From assembly GCA_028288305.1 (NCBI GenBank), contig JAQBOA010000085.1, positions 26,211 to 90,210 of the forward strand: a stretch of 64,000 nt of DNA. The letters run 5' to 3'. The DNA comes from Mucilaginibacter sp. (GTDB lineage Bacteria; Bacteroidota; Bacteroidia; Sphingobacteriales; Sphingobacteriaceae). The position numbers and the translations under genes are program-made. Below are positions 50,673-59,764 of this stretch, piece by piece. Within the stretch, counting starts at the first letter, position 1. Each line of letters starts with the position of its first letter. The notes beneath the pieces are model-generated. The model was not told the DNA's origin, made no database searches, and saw nothing but the letters and a program-made list of their open reading frames with translations.

Positions 50673-52232
50673 ATGTCCTATCAAAATCGAAGGTCAACAT
50701 ATGTCTATTTTATACTAATATTTGTAATTATTAAAATAAGTTTAAATTTATTGGCGATAGCTCATTTCGGCTTTCATCGTGATGAATTTTTACATCTTGT
50801 ACTGGCCGATCATTTGGATTGGGGTTATAAAGAAGTGCCCCCATTTATCGCCCTGCTTGCTAAAATTACCATTTCAGCATTCGGTAATTCGGTTTTCGCC
50901 GCGCGTATTTTCCCAACCTTTTGCAGCGGGTTAATTGTTTTGTTTACCGGTTTAATAACCATTGAATTGGGTGGCAAAAAATTTGCTATTGCCCTTGCGT
51001 GCCTGGCGCTCATTTTTTCGCCCGCCTTTGCGGCAAGCGGCTATCTTTTTCAGCCGGTAGTTTTTGATCAGCTTTGGTGGGTAATTGCTGTTTGGCTGTT
51101 AGCAAAATACTGTAATACGTCGTCAGTTAAATATTTGTACATACTCGGTATTGTAGTAGGCTTAGGCCTGCTAACTAAATACACTATGGCGTTTTTTACT
51201 TTTTCTTTAATAATTGGTATTATTATTAGCAAACAGCGTAAAATGCTTTTAAACAGGCATATGATAGGGGCTGCTTTAGTGGCGTTAATTATATTTTTAC
51301 CAAATTTGATCTGGCAGTTTCAGCATCACCTGCCGGTATTTACCCATATGAAAACCCTGCAGAAAAATCAACTTGATTTCAATAGCCGATCAGGTTTTAT
51401 TATGCAGGAAATGGTTGTCAACGGAATTGCGTTGTTTGTATGGCTTACCGGATTTATTTTTTTACTATTCTCCTACAGGCTACATAAATTCCAGTTTCTT
51501 GCAGTATCGTTTGTTTTAATATTTACTTTTTTGCTGGTAATGAATGGCAAAAGCTACTATTTATTTGGCGCTTACCCAATGCTGTTTGCCGCAGGCGGAT
51601 TTGGTTTTGAAAGATGGTTAAAAACCAGTGGTTATGCTTTGCGCGGATTGGTGATCGCTATATTTACTATTCCAAATCTCTTATTATTCCCGCTGGTGTT
51701 ACCTGTATTATCATTAAACCAAACACTGGCTGTTTTTAGGTTTGCTGATAAAAACCTGCCTTTTTTACGTTTTGCCACCACCTGGGAAGATCATAAAGTA
51801 CATGCCACCACGCAAGATTACGCCGATATGTTGGGATGGGGCGAAATGACAGCTTTAGTTAACAAAGCCTGGAAAAGCCTCACTCCCGAACAGCAGAAAC
51901 ATACTCAAATTTTTGCTGATAACTACGGGGAGGCAGGAGCTATACACCTTTTGGGTAAGCCATATAATTTACCAGAGGTAATCTCTCTTGCCAGCAGTTT
52001 TACCCTGTGGGCGCCTGATAACCTTGACGGGCAGTATATAATTTATGTAGATGACCAGGGCGGCGGAAACATAAATACCTTCAAATCGGCTCTTGAGAGT
52101 TACCATAAAGTTGGAGAAGTTGAAAATCCCCTCGCAAGGGAAAAAGGAACGGCAGTTTTTATTTTGGTGCACCCTGGCCCGGCTTTAAATGAGCAGTATA
52201 CTAAAGAACTTGCCTGGAAGAGGTTGCAATGA
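50673..52232 (+). CDS. GT39-type glycosyltransferase (ArnT-like), copy 2
   Basis: A 519-residue paralogue of the preceding gene, of exactly the same length and with the same motif layout (FGFHRDEFLHLVLADHLDWGYKEVPP), so the two arose by tandem duplication. The helices and the C-terminal domain (NKAWKSLTPEQQKHTQIFADNYGEAGAI) are closely alike. The main differences are scattered substitutions, which suggests both copies are kept for use rather than decaying. Substrate unknown. Confidence 0.83.
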   Translation: MSYQNRRSTYVYFILIFVIIKISLNLLAIAHFGFHRDEFLHLVLADHLDWGYKEVPPFIALLAKITISAFGNSVFAARIFPTFCSGLIVLFTGLITIELGGKKFAIALACLALIFSPAFAASGYLFQPVVFDQLWWVIAVWLLAKYCNTSSVKYLYILGIVVGLGLLTKYTMAFFTFSLIIGIIISKQRKMLLNRHMIGAALVALIIFLPNLIWQFQHHLPVFTHMKTLQKNQLDFNSRSGFIMQEMVVNGIALFVWLTGFIFLLFSYRLHKFQFLAVSFVLIFTFLLVMNGKSYYLFGAYPMLFAAGGFGFERWLKTSGYALRGLVIAIFTIPNLLLFPLVLPVLSLNQTLAVFRFADKNLPFLRFATTWEDHKVHATTQDYADMLGWGEMTALVNKAWKSLTPEQQKHTQIFADNYGEAGAIHLLGKPYNLPEVISLASSFTLWAPDNLDGQYIIYVDDQGGGNINTFKSALESYHKVGEVENPLAREKGTAVFILVHPGPALNEQYTKELAWKRLQ

Positions 52233-52236
52233 TTTT

Positions 52237-52273
52237 TTAATTTGAAGATTTGGAAATTTGAGGATTTGAAAAT
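52237..52273. repeat. Unpaired stutter run, AATTTGAAGA-type unit
   Basis: tttaatttgaagatttggaa and gaggatttgaaaatg form a single arm with no clear inverse nearby. It resembles 40813 and 42292 and lies between the GT39 and antitoxin-like genes. Confidence 0.5.
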
Positions 52274-52280
52274 GAATTAT

Positions 52281-52484
52281 TCAAAGTTTTGATAGCGGGT
52301 TTCCTTCAATATCTCCCCTGCTAATCAATATCGCTTCTGTTAAGCCCTTTTTAAATGATGAGTGCTGAGAACGTTTCATCTCTGCCGCCGAAGTTTTTTT
52401 TACCACTTTGCCCCCTTTTTGTTTTATAAAGCTCGATACTTCCTGCACTTCGCTATCGGGTATCTCTATGGTTAATGTGGTCAT
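52281..52484 (-). CDS. Small antitoxin-like protein, orphan
   Basis: A 67-residue protein starting MTTLTIEIPDSEVQEVSSFI, with a beta strand, an alpha helix and a basic middle. This layout resembles Phd- or ribbon-helix-helix-like antitoxins, but I cannot place it in a family. No toxin follows on its strand: the next sequence is a stutter run and then the end of the GT39 gene. It may be an orphan antitoxin or the remains of a pair. Confidence 0.5.
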   Translation of the reverse strand: MTTLTIEIPDSEVQEVSSFIKQKGGKVVKKTSAAEMKRSQHSSFKKGLTEAILISRGDIEGNPLSKL

Positions 52485-52569
52485 TGAGTATTTTTGAAGA
52501 TTATATCAAATATACGATTAGTATTTTTATCTATATATTGAGGTTTTTTGGAGGTTTAAGCATTGGATA

Positions 52570-53394
52570 TTATTTACAATTCTCATTTATAATGTCTTCG
52601 GCGCGTTTGTTTCCTAAAGATAGCGACTTTTGAAAATCTGCGCAAGCTCCAACCTTGTCATTCTCATCAAGCTTTAATGCCCCTCGATTTAAATAAGCTT
52701 CACTATTATTTGGATTTATCGAAAGGCATTGATTAATATCATCAGTAGCACCTTTGTAATCCTTGATCAAACTTTTATTTGTTCCTCTGTACAAGAATGC
52801 TAGTTCAAAAGCAGGTTTAAGTTTTATTGCATTATTAAATGCTTCTATTGCTCCGTTGTTGTCATCCAAAGCGCCCTTTGAAATTCCGATATTAAAATAT
52901 ATATCAGCATTGTTAGGGTTTAATATCAACGCTTTATTAAAATCAGTAATTGCTTCATTGATTAAACCTAAACGATTTTTTACTCCGCCTCTATTAAGAT
53001 ATGCCTTAAAAACATTTGGGTTTAAAGTAATGGATGTATTATAATCATCTAAAGCCCCCTGATTATCTCCTAGAACAAATTTGGAGTATCCTCTATTATC
53101 ATACACCATTGAAGATTTAGGATTGCTTTCTATAAATTTTGTGTAATCATCAATAGAACCTTTTAAATCATTTAAATGATATTTTACCAAACCCCGATAT
53201 AAATAGGCTTTATCATAATTAGGATTAGCCATTATAGCAGAATCATAATCGCGAAGTGCACCTTGATAATTTCGTAAAATTTGATTTTTATATCCTTTTT
53301 GGGAATAATTAAATGATGCAATAGTATCCAGCTGACAATAGGCAGTTATATAAAAAAGTAAAAAGAAAATTATTGTAAATAAGGTTTTCATCAT
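52570..53394 (-). CDS. Exported tetratricopeptide-repeat protein
   Basis: A 274-residue protein with a signal peptide (about 1-20) and about seven tetratricopeptide repeats of 34 residues, each with a pattern such as NPNYDKAYLYRGLVKYHLND or NPNNADIYFNIGISKGALDD. The repeats are unusually regular, which points to a protein-binding scaffold in the periplasm. It has no catalytic domain. The context gives no partner. Confidence 0.8.
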   Translation of the reverse strand: MMKTLFTIIFFLLFYITAYCQLDTIASFNYSQKGYKNQILRNYQGALRDYDSAIMANPNYDKAYLYRGLVKYHLNDLKGSIDDYTKFIESNPKSSMVYDNRGYSKFVLGDNQGALDDYNTSITLNPNVFKAYLNRGGVKNRLGLINEAITDFNKALILNPNNADIYFNIGISKGALDDNNGAIEAFNNAIKLKPAFELAFLYRGTNKSLIKDYKGATDDINQCLSINPNNSEAYLNRGALKLDENDKVGACADFQKSLSLGNKRAEDIINENCK

Positions 53395-53424
53395 TGTGTA
53401 AATATAATTAGTAAACTAAAAACA

Positions 53425-53440
53425 CCTTTAACCTTTCACC
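53425..53440. repeat. Unpaired stutter run, ACCTTTAACC-type unit
   Basis: cctttaacctttcacc, a single short arm of the AAAGGTGA family, lies before the CBS-type enzyme gene end. Confidence 0.45.
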
Positions 53441-53446
53441 AATCCC

Positions 53447-54805
53447 CTAAGCAGAAATCGCATTTATAATATCATACTGTGTAATAATCTCAAAGTCTCC
53501 ATTACTTTCAACCAATACGGCTATATTATCTTTATTGATCATTGCTGATATTTTGTCTATAGATGTGTTCAAGTCCACAAACGGGAAAGGACTGGTGGTG
53601 ATATTGATTATCGGTTGTGATTTGATGGATGGGTTTTCTATTAACGAATTCAATATATCACTTTCAGTGATCTTGCCGATCACCATACCTTTTTGAGTTA
53701 CCGGTATCTGCGAAATATTGAGCGATTTAATAGTATTAATTGCTTCTAAAACTGTTTTCTCGCAATCAATGGTGATGATCTGCTGGTTGTCTTTCTTTTC
53801 AATGATATGGCGGGCGGTCATCTTTTCTTCCTTTAAAAATCCACGGTCGCGCAGCCAGTCTTCATTATACATTTTACCCATATAACGTGAGCCATGATCA
53901 GGGAAAATAACCACAACTACATCACCTTCTTTAAACCTGTCTTTCATCTGCAAAACCCCGGCAACGGCTGAGCCGGTGGAATTTCCTGCAAAAATGCCTT
54001 CCTTACGGGCAATTTCACGGGTCATTAAAGCGGCATCTTTATCGGTTACCTTTTCAAAATGATCTATAAGGTTAAAGTCAACATTTTTTGGTAAAAAGTC
54101 TTCCCCGATACCTTCCGTGATATATGGATATATCTCATTTTTATCCAGAATGCCGGTTTCCTTATATTTTTTAAATACCGAACCATAAGTATCAATACCC
54201 AAAATCTGTATAGCCGGATTTTTTTCTTTCAGATATTTTGCAATACCCGATATGGTGCCTCCTGTACCTACGCCTGCAACCAGGTGAGTAATCTTACCTT
54301 CAGTTTGTTCCCATATTTCCGGCCCTGTTTGTTCATAGTGGGCATCAGTATTTGATAAGTTATCATATTGATTAGGCTTCCATGAATTAGGTACTTCACG
54401 TTCTAAACGGGATGAAACAGAGTAATAGGAACGCGGATCTTCCGGATCAACATTTGTGGGACATACAATCACTTCAGCGCCAAAAGCACGCAGGGCGTCA
54501 AACTTTTCCTTTGATTGCTTATCCGTACTGGTGAAAATGCATTTATAGCCTTTTATAACAGCTGCAATGGCCAAGCCCATACCTGTATTGCCCGATGTAC
54601 CTTCAATAATAGTACCGCCAGGTTTAAGCTTGCCGCTTTTTTCGGCATCCTCAATCATTTTGAGGGCCATACGGTCTTTAATAGAATTACCGGGATTGGT
54701 AGTTTCTATCTTAGCCAAAACCGTCGCAGGGATGTCTTTGGTGACCTTGTTTAACTTAACCATAGGCGTATTGCCAATGGTTTCTAATATATTGTTATAC
54801 CACAT
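53447..54805 (-). CDS. PLP-dependent cystathionine beta-synthase-like enzyme with CBS domains
   Basis: A 452-residue enzyme. The N-terminal cysteine-synthase fold has Lys43 in ETTNPGNSIKDRMAL, EGTSGNTGMGLA (68-79) and GVGTGGTISGI. A pair of CBS domains fills about 330-452 (ISQIPVTQKGMVIGKITESDI). Bacterial enzymes of this build make cystathionine from serine and homocysteine, or cysteine from O-acetylserine. With metX and metY elsewhere in the window this would link to transsulfuration. The C-terminal CBS pair may bind an adenosyl ligand such as SAM, as in the eukaryotic enzyme; that is inference. Confidence 0.9.
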   Translation of the reverse strand: MWYNNILETIGNTPMVKLNKVTKDIPATVLAKIETTNPGNSIKDRMALKMIEDAEKSGKLKPGGTIIEGTSGNTGMGLAIAAVIKGYKCIFTSTDKQSKEKFDALRAFGAEVIVCPTNVDPEDPRSYYSVSSRLEREVPNSWKPNQYDNLSNTDAHYEQTGPEIWEQTEGKITHLVAGVGTGGTISGIAKYLKEKNPAIQILGIDTYGSVFKKYKETGILDKNEIYPYITEGIGEDFLPKNVDFNLIDHFEKVTDKDAALMTREIARKEGIFAGNSTGSAVAGVLQMKDRFKEGDVVVVIFPDHGSRYMGKMYNEDWLRDRGFLKEEKMTARHIIEKKDNQQIITIDCEKTVLEAINTIKSLNISQIPVTQKGMVIGKITESDILNSLIENPSIKSQPIINITTSPFPFVDLNTSIDKISAMINKDNIAVLVESNGDFEIITQYDIINAISA

Positions 54806-54844
54806 GAGTTTATTGTCTATTAATCCGGTAGATTATTTACAATT

Positions 54845-54852
54845 CAAAATTA
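54845..54852 (-). promoter_or_regulatory. Candidate -7 box of the CBS-type enzyme gene
   Basis: The minus strand reads TAATTTTG, matching TAnnTTTG, about 40 nt before the ATG. TTTTC lies 22 nt upstream in place of TTTG. Confidence 0.45.
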
Positions 54853-54910
54853 CCTTTCTAAAGTGATATATTCTGAAAATAGTTGATTGAGTTAATTAAG
54901 GAATTTAAGT

Positions 54911-54992
54911 TGCCTCACCTAAATCCTCTCCAAAGGAGAGGACTTTTTGATTTTTTTTTAAACCCTCTCCTTTGGAGAGGGCAGGGTGAGGC
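54911..54992. repeat. Double palindrome, 'cctctcc' family
   Basis: tgcctcacctaaatcctctc (54911-54930) through ggagagg, a T-rich middle, then ccctctcctttggagagggc and agggtgaggc (54963-54992). Each half is itself a palindrome and the halves are inverted relative to each other. This repeat type is widespread in Bacteroidota genomes. It ends at the stop codon of amn. Confidence 0.85.
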
Positions 54993-55855
54993 TAAAAAAT
55001 CAAATGCTTAACAGTCAGCCCGTTGTTAATGAGTTGTTTTAGCGATTCAATACCTATATGTAAATGTGTTTCTACATATTTTTCGGTAACACCTGAATCG
55101 CTTTCGGCGGTTTTAACGCCTTCTGGTATCATCGGCTGATCTGACACCAATAGCAAAGCACCTGTTGGTATTTTATTGGCAAAGCCTGTTATGAAAATGG
55201 TCGCTGTTTCCATATCAATGGCCATTACCCTTAATTCTTTCAGGTACTTTTTAAATTCCTTGTCGTGTTCCCAAACCCTGCGGTTGGTGGTGTAGCAAGT
55301 ACCTGTAAAGTAATCGCGTCCGTAATCGCGGATAGTAGTTGAGATTGCTTTTTGCAGGGCAAACGATGGCAACGCCGGCACTTCGGGTGGCAGATAATCA
55401 TTAGATGTACCTTCACCCCTTATCGCGGCGATAGGCAATATCAGGTCGCCAACGTTATTTTTCTTTTTTAACCCGCCGCATTTACCTAAAAATATAACCG
55501 CTTTTGGATTTATGGCCGAAAGTAAGTCCATAATAGTAGCTGCAACCGAACTTCCCATGCCAAAATTGATAATTGTGATTCCATTAGCGGTCACACTTTG
55601 CATTGGTTTGTCCAAACCTAATATAGGCGCACCATCGTTCCAAAGCGAAAATAGCTGGATGTATTTAGAAAAATTCGTAAGAATAACATATTTGCCAAAA
55701 TCAGCCAAAGGACGGCCAGTATATCGGGGAAGCCAGTTACTTACTATCGCTTCCTTTGTTTTTAATCCGGAAGCTATGGGGGTATATACTTCTTTTACGC
55801 CTTTCTTTGTAATTAGGGTCGACTGATCCTTTTTTAAGTCTAATTCTTCATTCAT
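54992..55855 (-). CDS. amn: AMP nucleosidase
   Basis: A 287-residue protein of the Bacteroidota AMP nucleosidase type (nucleoside phosphorylase fold). VSNWLPRYTGRPL and NGITIINFGMGSSVAATIMDLLSAINPKAVIFLGKCGGLKKK are followed by GEGTSNDYLPPEVPALPSF, RRVWEHDKEFKKYLKELRVMAIDMETATIF and LLVSDQPMIPEG. It splits AMP into adenine and ribose 5-phosphate. A start at 55915 would add 20 residues (MLYNPNPRAGGKKKYLNRVG) of unlikely composition, so I prefer the ATG at 55855; the choice is not certain. Confidence 0.87.
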   Translation of the reverse strand: MNEELDLKKDQSTLITKKGVKEVYTPIASGLKTKEAIVSNWLPRYTGRPLADFGKYVILTNFSKYIQLFSLWNDGAPILGLDKPMQSVTANGITIINFGMGSSVAATIMDLLSAINPKAVIFLGKCGGLKKKNNVGDLILPIAAIRGEGTSNDYLPPEVPALPSFALQKAISTTIRDYGRDYFTGTCYTTNRRVWEHDKEFKKYLKELRVMAIDMETATIFITGFANKIPTGALLLVSDQPMIPEGVKTAESDSGVTEKYVETHLHIGIESLKQLINNGLTVKHLIF

Positions 55856-55978
55856 TCCCACACGGTTTAAATACTTTTTTTTCCCGCCAGCGCGCGGGTT
55901 AGGGTTATACAACAAACCCCGGCATTAACCAGGGTTTGCATTATTTCAAATATAAATAATTAAATATTATTGTAATCG

Positions 55979-57217
55979 TTAAGCGACCTTTAATTTTTTC
56001 AAATCTGATTTTTCAAATTTTTCATGTGCATAATCCAAGGTTACATTTAAACGTTTAACATCCTTTTTCGAAGGAAATTCAAACATGGCATCAATCATTA
56101 TCGCTTCACAAATTGAGCGCAGGCCACGGGCGCCAAGTTTAAACTCAACCGCTTTATCAACAATAAAATCAAGAACATCTGTATCAAACTCCAGCTTTAC
56201 CCCTTCGTATTCAAACAATTTTTTATACTGTTTAAGCAGCGAGTTTTTAGGTTCGGTTAAAATATTGTGCAATGCTTCCCTGTCTAAAGGATTCAAATAG
56301 GTAAGCACGGGCAGACGTCCGATTAATTCAGGAATCAGGCCGAATGATTTTAAATCCTGTGGGGTTATGTACTTATAAAGATTTTTTAAATCTACTTCGC
56401 TATCATCGCGTTTCATTTTATAACCAACGGTTTGCGTACGCAAACGATTGGCAATCTTTTTTTCGATACCGTCAAAAGCCCCACCGCAAATAAACAGGAT
56501 GTTATTGGTATTAACTGTGATCATTTTTTGATCAGGGTGTTTGCGGCCTCCTTGCGGTGGTACATTCACCATGGTTCCTTCCAATATCTTTAATAAAGCC
56601 TGTTGTACACCTTCGCCGGAAACATCACGCGTGATGGAGGCGTTATCACTCTTACGGGCTATCTTATCAACTTCATCAATATAAACAATGCCTCTCTCGG
56701 CTGTACTTACATCATAATCTGCTGATTGCAATAAACGGGTTAAAATGCTTTCCACATCCTCCCCTACATAACCTGCTTCTGTTAAAACAGTAGCATCACA
56801 AATACAAAAAGGTACGTTTAAGATTTTAGCAAGCGTTTTTGCCAGCATAGTTTTACCGGTACCTGTTTCGCCCACCATAATGATGTTTGATTTTTCAATC
56901 TCTATCTCATCCTTTTCTATCCGCTGGTTTAGCCGTTTATAATGATTATATACAGCAACCGATAATACCTTTTTTGCGTCATCCTGGCCAATTACATATT
57001 GGTCAAGGTGTGCCTTTATTTCGGCCGGTTTTAACATGGCCGGAGTAGAAGGCGATGTTTTTACTTTTCGGACTTTTAATTCTTCAGCTAATATCTCATT
57101 TGCCTGATTAACACATTTATCACAAATATGTGCATCAAGACCTGCTATCAGCATCAGGGAATCCTGTTTACCAGCGCCACAAAATGAACACCGGATTTCC
57201 TTGCTGTTCTTATTCAT
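55979..57217 (-). CDS. clpX: ATP-dependent protease ATPase subunit ClpX
   Basis: A 412-residue AAA+ unfoldase. The zinc-binding domain uses Cys10, Cys13, Cys32 and Cys35. Walker A is GETGTGKT (116-123), and IVYIDEVDKIA is Walker B. Next come the pore region around GGAFDGIEKKIANRL and FGLIPELIGRLPV. The ClpP-binding loop, usually IGF or LGF, appears here as VGY (264-266). ClpX unfolds tagged proteins for ClpP. Gene order tig-clpP-clpX on the minus strand matches the usual cluster. A TAACTTTG -7 box lies just before it. Confidence 0.96.
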   Translation of the reverse strand: MNKNSKEIRCSFCGAGKQDSLMLIAGLDAHICDKCVNQANEILAEELKVRKVKTSPSTPAMLKPAEIKAHLDQYVIGQDDAKKVLSVAVYNHYKRLNQRIEKDEIEIEKSNIIMVGETGTGKTMLAKTLAKILNVPFCICDATVLTEAGYVGEDVESILTRLLQSADYDVSTAERGIVYIDEVDKIARKSDNASITRDVSGEGVQQALLKILEGTMVNVPPQGGRKHPDQKMITVNTNNILFICGGAFDGIEKKIANRLRTQTVGYKMKRDDSEVDLKNLYKYITPQDLKSFGLIPELIGRLPVLTYLNPLDREALHNILTEPKNSLLKQYKKLFEYEGVKLEFDTDVLDFIVDKAVEFKLGARGLRSICEAIMIDAMFEFPSKKDVKRLNVTLDYAHEKFEKSDLKKLKVA

Positions 57218-57236
57218 CTGTCCTGAGTTTGTTTAT

Positions 57237-57244
57237 CAAAGTTA
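57237..57244 (-). promoter_or_regulatory. Candidate -7 box of clpX
   Basis: The minus strand reads TAACTTTG, matching TAnnTTTG, 20 nt before the ATG. It might give clpX a promoter of its own besides read-through from clpP. There is no -33 TTTG at the right distance. Confidence 0.35.
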
Positions 57245-57361
57245 ACTATTTGTTGTCACATTTAAAAGACTAAAATATTGGAAAGTGTTGAAATTCAATG
57301 CAAAACATATTTTTCTTAACTTTCCAACTTAACTAACTTACGATCTTTCGGTCCTAAATGG

Positions 57362-58066
57362 TTACTTTTTTACCTTGTTTCCGCGTAATATCTCATCAAC
57401 CATGCCAAATTCCTTTGCTTCTTCAGCAATCATCCAATGATCACGGTCTGATGCATCCCAAACCTTATCAAATGTTGCCCCGCTATGGTCAGCAATAATC
57501 TGGTATAATTCTTTTTTTAACTTAGTTATCTCATGATACGTAATTTCTATATCAGATTGTTGCCCCTGTGCACCGCCTGATGGCTGGTGAATCATTACCC
57601 TTGCGTGAGGCAGGGCAGCCCTTTTGCCATTTGTACCTGCACAAAGCAGTACAGCAGCCATTGAGGCAGCCATACCGGTACAAATTGTTGCTACATCATT
57701 TGATATGAATTGCATAGTATCATAAATTCCTAAACCGGCATAAACAGAGCCTCCAGGCGAATTAATATAAATCTGGATGTCGCGCTTGCTATCTGCCGAC
57801 TGCAGAAATAGCAATTGAGCTTGAATAATGTTTGCAATATTTTCATAAATCGCATCACCTAAAAATATAATGCGATCCATCATCAGGCGCGAAAACACGT
57901 CCATCTGTGCTACGTTAAGCTGACGCTCTTCGATAATATATGGGGTCATACTTGTCGGAAGGGTACTTCTTTCCACACTTCCGATAAATTTATCTACATA
58001 TATGCTGTTTATACGATGATGATTTACAGCATATTTTCTGAATTCGTTTTTATCAATATTACTCAT
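57362..58066 (-). CDS. clpP: ATP-dependent Clp protease proteolytic subunit ClpP
   Basis: A 234-residue serine protease. The nucleophile is Ser135 in GMAASMAAVLL, the base His160 in RVMIHQPSGG, and the Asp lies in the SDRDHW region (near 209). The N-terminal 35 residues are longer than in E. coli ClpP and may be removed as a propeptide. It forms the tetradecameric chamber served by ClpX. It stands between tig and clpX. Confidence 0.96.
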   Translation of the reverse strand: MSNIDKNEFRKYAVNHHRINSIYVDKFIGSVERSTLPTSMTPYIIEERQLNVAQMDVFSRLMMDRIIFLGDAIYENIANIIQAQLLFLQSADSKRDIQIYINSPGGSVYAGLGIYDTMQFISNDVATICTGMAASMAAVLLCAGTNGKRAALPHARVMIHQPSGGAQGQQSDIEITYHEITKLKKELYQIIADHSGATFDKVWDASDRDHWMIAEEAKEFGMVDEILRGNKVKK

Positions 58067-58173
58067 GATTTTTTGTTGTGTTATGATACGGGTTTAACCG
58101 CGTTAAATATACTTTTTACTTGAATACTTTTTTTAAAAGAAAGTTTTTTGAAAGTAAAATTATTTGGTTTGAA

Positions 58174-58325
58174 GAAGTCCGAAAGAAATTATTGTCATTG
58201 CGAGATGGAACGACGAAGCAATCTCGAACTATGCATGACCGTTTGGCATAGTTCGCGATTGCCACGCTACGCCCGCAATGACAAATTAGCTTTACTGACT
58301 TTCGGACTTTACTGACTTTCCGACT
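58174..58325. repeat. Nested repeat: stutter hairpin around a 'gtcattgcgag' palindrome
   Basis: The outer arms are gaagtccgaaag (58174-58185) and ctttactgactttcggactt with gactttccgac (58291-58325). Between them lies the palindromic element 58193-58282, which begins tgtcattgcgag and ends cgcaatgaca; its loop holds gaactatgcat, as at 39051-39134. The right arm reaches the tig stop codon. Confidence 0.8.
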
Positions 58326-59667
58326 ACAACTTATTAAAATCGGTATATAATATTTCTTTCTGCTCTAAAGTAACTGCACCCTTAATAAAATCAAATACCC
58401 TTAATGCTTTTACTTCTTCAAATGCCTTATTAGCATTTTCCTTTTTTTGCAGGTATTGAACGGTGTATTGACTTAATTGTTCGTCGGTTAAGCCTTGAGG
58501 ACTGTACATCCTGAATTGCTGACCCAAACTTTGTTTAGCCATTTCAAAAACCTCTTCGTATTTTATATCGATGTTGTTTTCTTTAAGGACTTTGTTCTCA
58601 ATCAGCGTCCATTTCAGGTTTTTAGCAAAGTCATCATATCCGCCTGCCAGCTCTTCAGCTGTTAGTTTTTCATTCGTGGCTTTTAACCAGCGTTTCAAAA
58701 ACTCATCAGGTAAACTGAACTGAACTTTATTTATACTGTAGGTGTATATATCATCCTGTAGTTTACGTTCGGCATCCTGCACCATCATACTTTCCAGCTC
58801 CTCAGTTATCTTAGCTGTAAACCCTTCTGCAGTTGTTACTGTACCTTCACCAAATAATTTGTCAAAGAACTCCTGGTTCAGATCACCCTCTTCCAAACGG
58901 TTAACATTTTTTACTGTTAATTTGAAATTTGATTTTAGATCTGCTGCTGTTTCTTCATCAATTTTTAATAAACCGGCAACCTTAGCTGCATCATTATTAA
59001 ATGCTTTTTGAATATCCAGCACTACTTCGTCATCCTTTTTTAATCCAATCAGAGAAGCTTTAATAGTTTCGTCCTGAATTTGATCTAAACGTACCGACGC
59101 TATATTACTGATGCCATCATCAAAAACAGAACCATCCGGCGAAAGCTGGGTTAATTCTCCATAAAGCACATCATCATCTGCCGATACGTCAGGATTTGTC
59201 ATCTTGCCATAGCTTCTACGGATATTTTTAATACGCGATGCTAAAGTTTCTTCATCAACTTTAATGATATATTGGGTTAATTTATCTTTTTTTGAAAAAT
59301 CAATACTAAATTCAGGGGCCAGGCCAACTTCATAATTGAATTCAAAATTGTCCGCAAAATCCCAGTTATAATGTTTATCACCTTCAATTTTAGGTAACGG
59401 CTGACCTAAAACTTCCAATTGCTCATCCTCCAGGTACTTGTTTAAAGTATCCGAAAGCAAATTGTTAATCTCATCAACCAAAATACTTTTGCCGTACATT
59501 CTTTTTATGTGAGATGCAGGTACCATTCCCGGACGAAATCCTGGGATTTTAGCTTTTTTAGCATTATCCTTTATCGCTTTATCAACACGAGGCAAATAAT
59601 CTTCGGGATTAATATTTATTTTAACGATAGCATTCAGGTTATCAACTTTTTCCTGTGAAATATTCAT
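58324..59667 (-). CDS. tig: Trigger factor
   Basis: A 447-residue ribosome-bound chaperone. The N-terminal ribosome-binding domain (1-115) contains IPGFRPGMVPASHIKRMYG, where the FRPG/K-type signature GFRxGxxP docks at protein L23. The middle domain (about 150-240) lacks the usual FKBP active-site motifs, as expected for Bacteroidota, and the long helical C-terminal arm follows. It stands before clpP and clpX, the usual order. Its stop codon is in the arm of a nested repeat. Confidence 0.94.
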   Translation of the reverse strand: MNISQEKVDNLNAIVKININPEDYLPRVDKAIKDNAKKAKIPGFRPGMVPASHIKRMYGKSILVDEINNLLSDTLNKYLEDEQLEVLGQPLPKIEGDKHYNWDFADNFEFNYEVGLAPEFSIDFSKKDKLTQYIIKVDEETLASRIKNIRRSYGKMTNPDVSADDDVLYGELTQLSPDGSVFDDGISNIASVRLDQIQDETIKASLIGLKKDDEVVLDIQKAFNNDAAKVAGLLKIDEETAADLKSNFKLTVKNVNRLEEGDLNQEFFDKLFGEGTVTTAEGFTAKITEELESMMVQDAERKLQDDIYTYSINKVQFSLPDEFLKRWLKATNEKLTAEELAGGYDDFAKNLKWTLIENKVLKENNIDIKYEEVFEMAKQSLGQQFRMYSPQGLTDEQLSQYTVQYLQKKENANKAFEEVKALRVFDFIKGAVTLEQKEILYTDFNKL

Positions 59668-59749
59668 CTTCTTTACTGGGTATTTTAAAAACTTAGTTAA
59701 CTGCCATTTTATCCAATGCTGATAACAAAAGAAACGGCTTTTGGGTGGG

Positions 59750-59757
59750 CAAAGGTA
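59750..59757 (-). promoter_or_regulatory. Candidate -7 box of tig
   Basis: The minus strand reads TACCTTTG, a TAnnTTTG match, about 83 nt before the ATG. Its upstream partner region lies in the left arm of a stutter hairpin. Confidence 0.45.
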
Positions 59758-59764
59758 AGGAAAA

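Noticed and set aside
55856..55915. Upstream ATG of amn
   Set aside because: It adds 20 residues of odd composition not seen in the family; kept as an alternative with moderate doubt.
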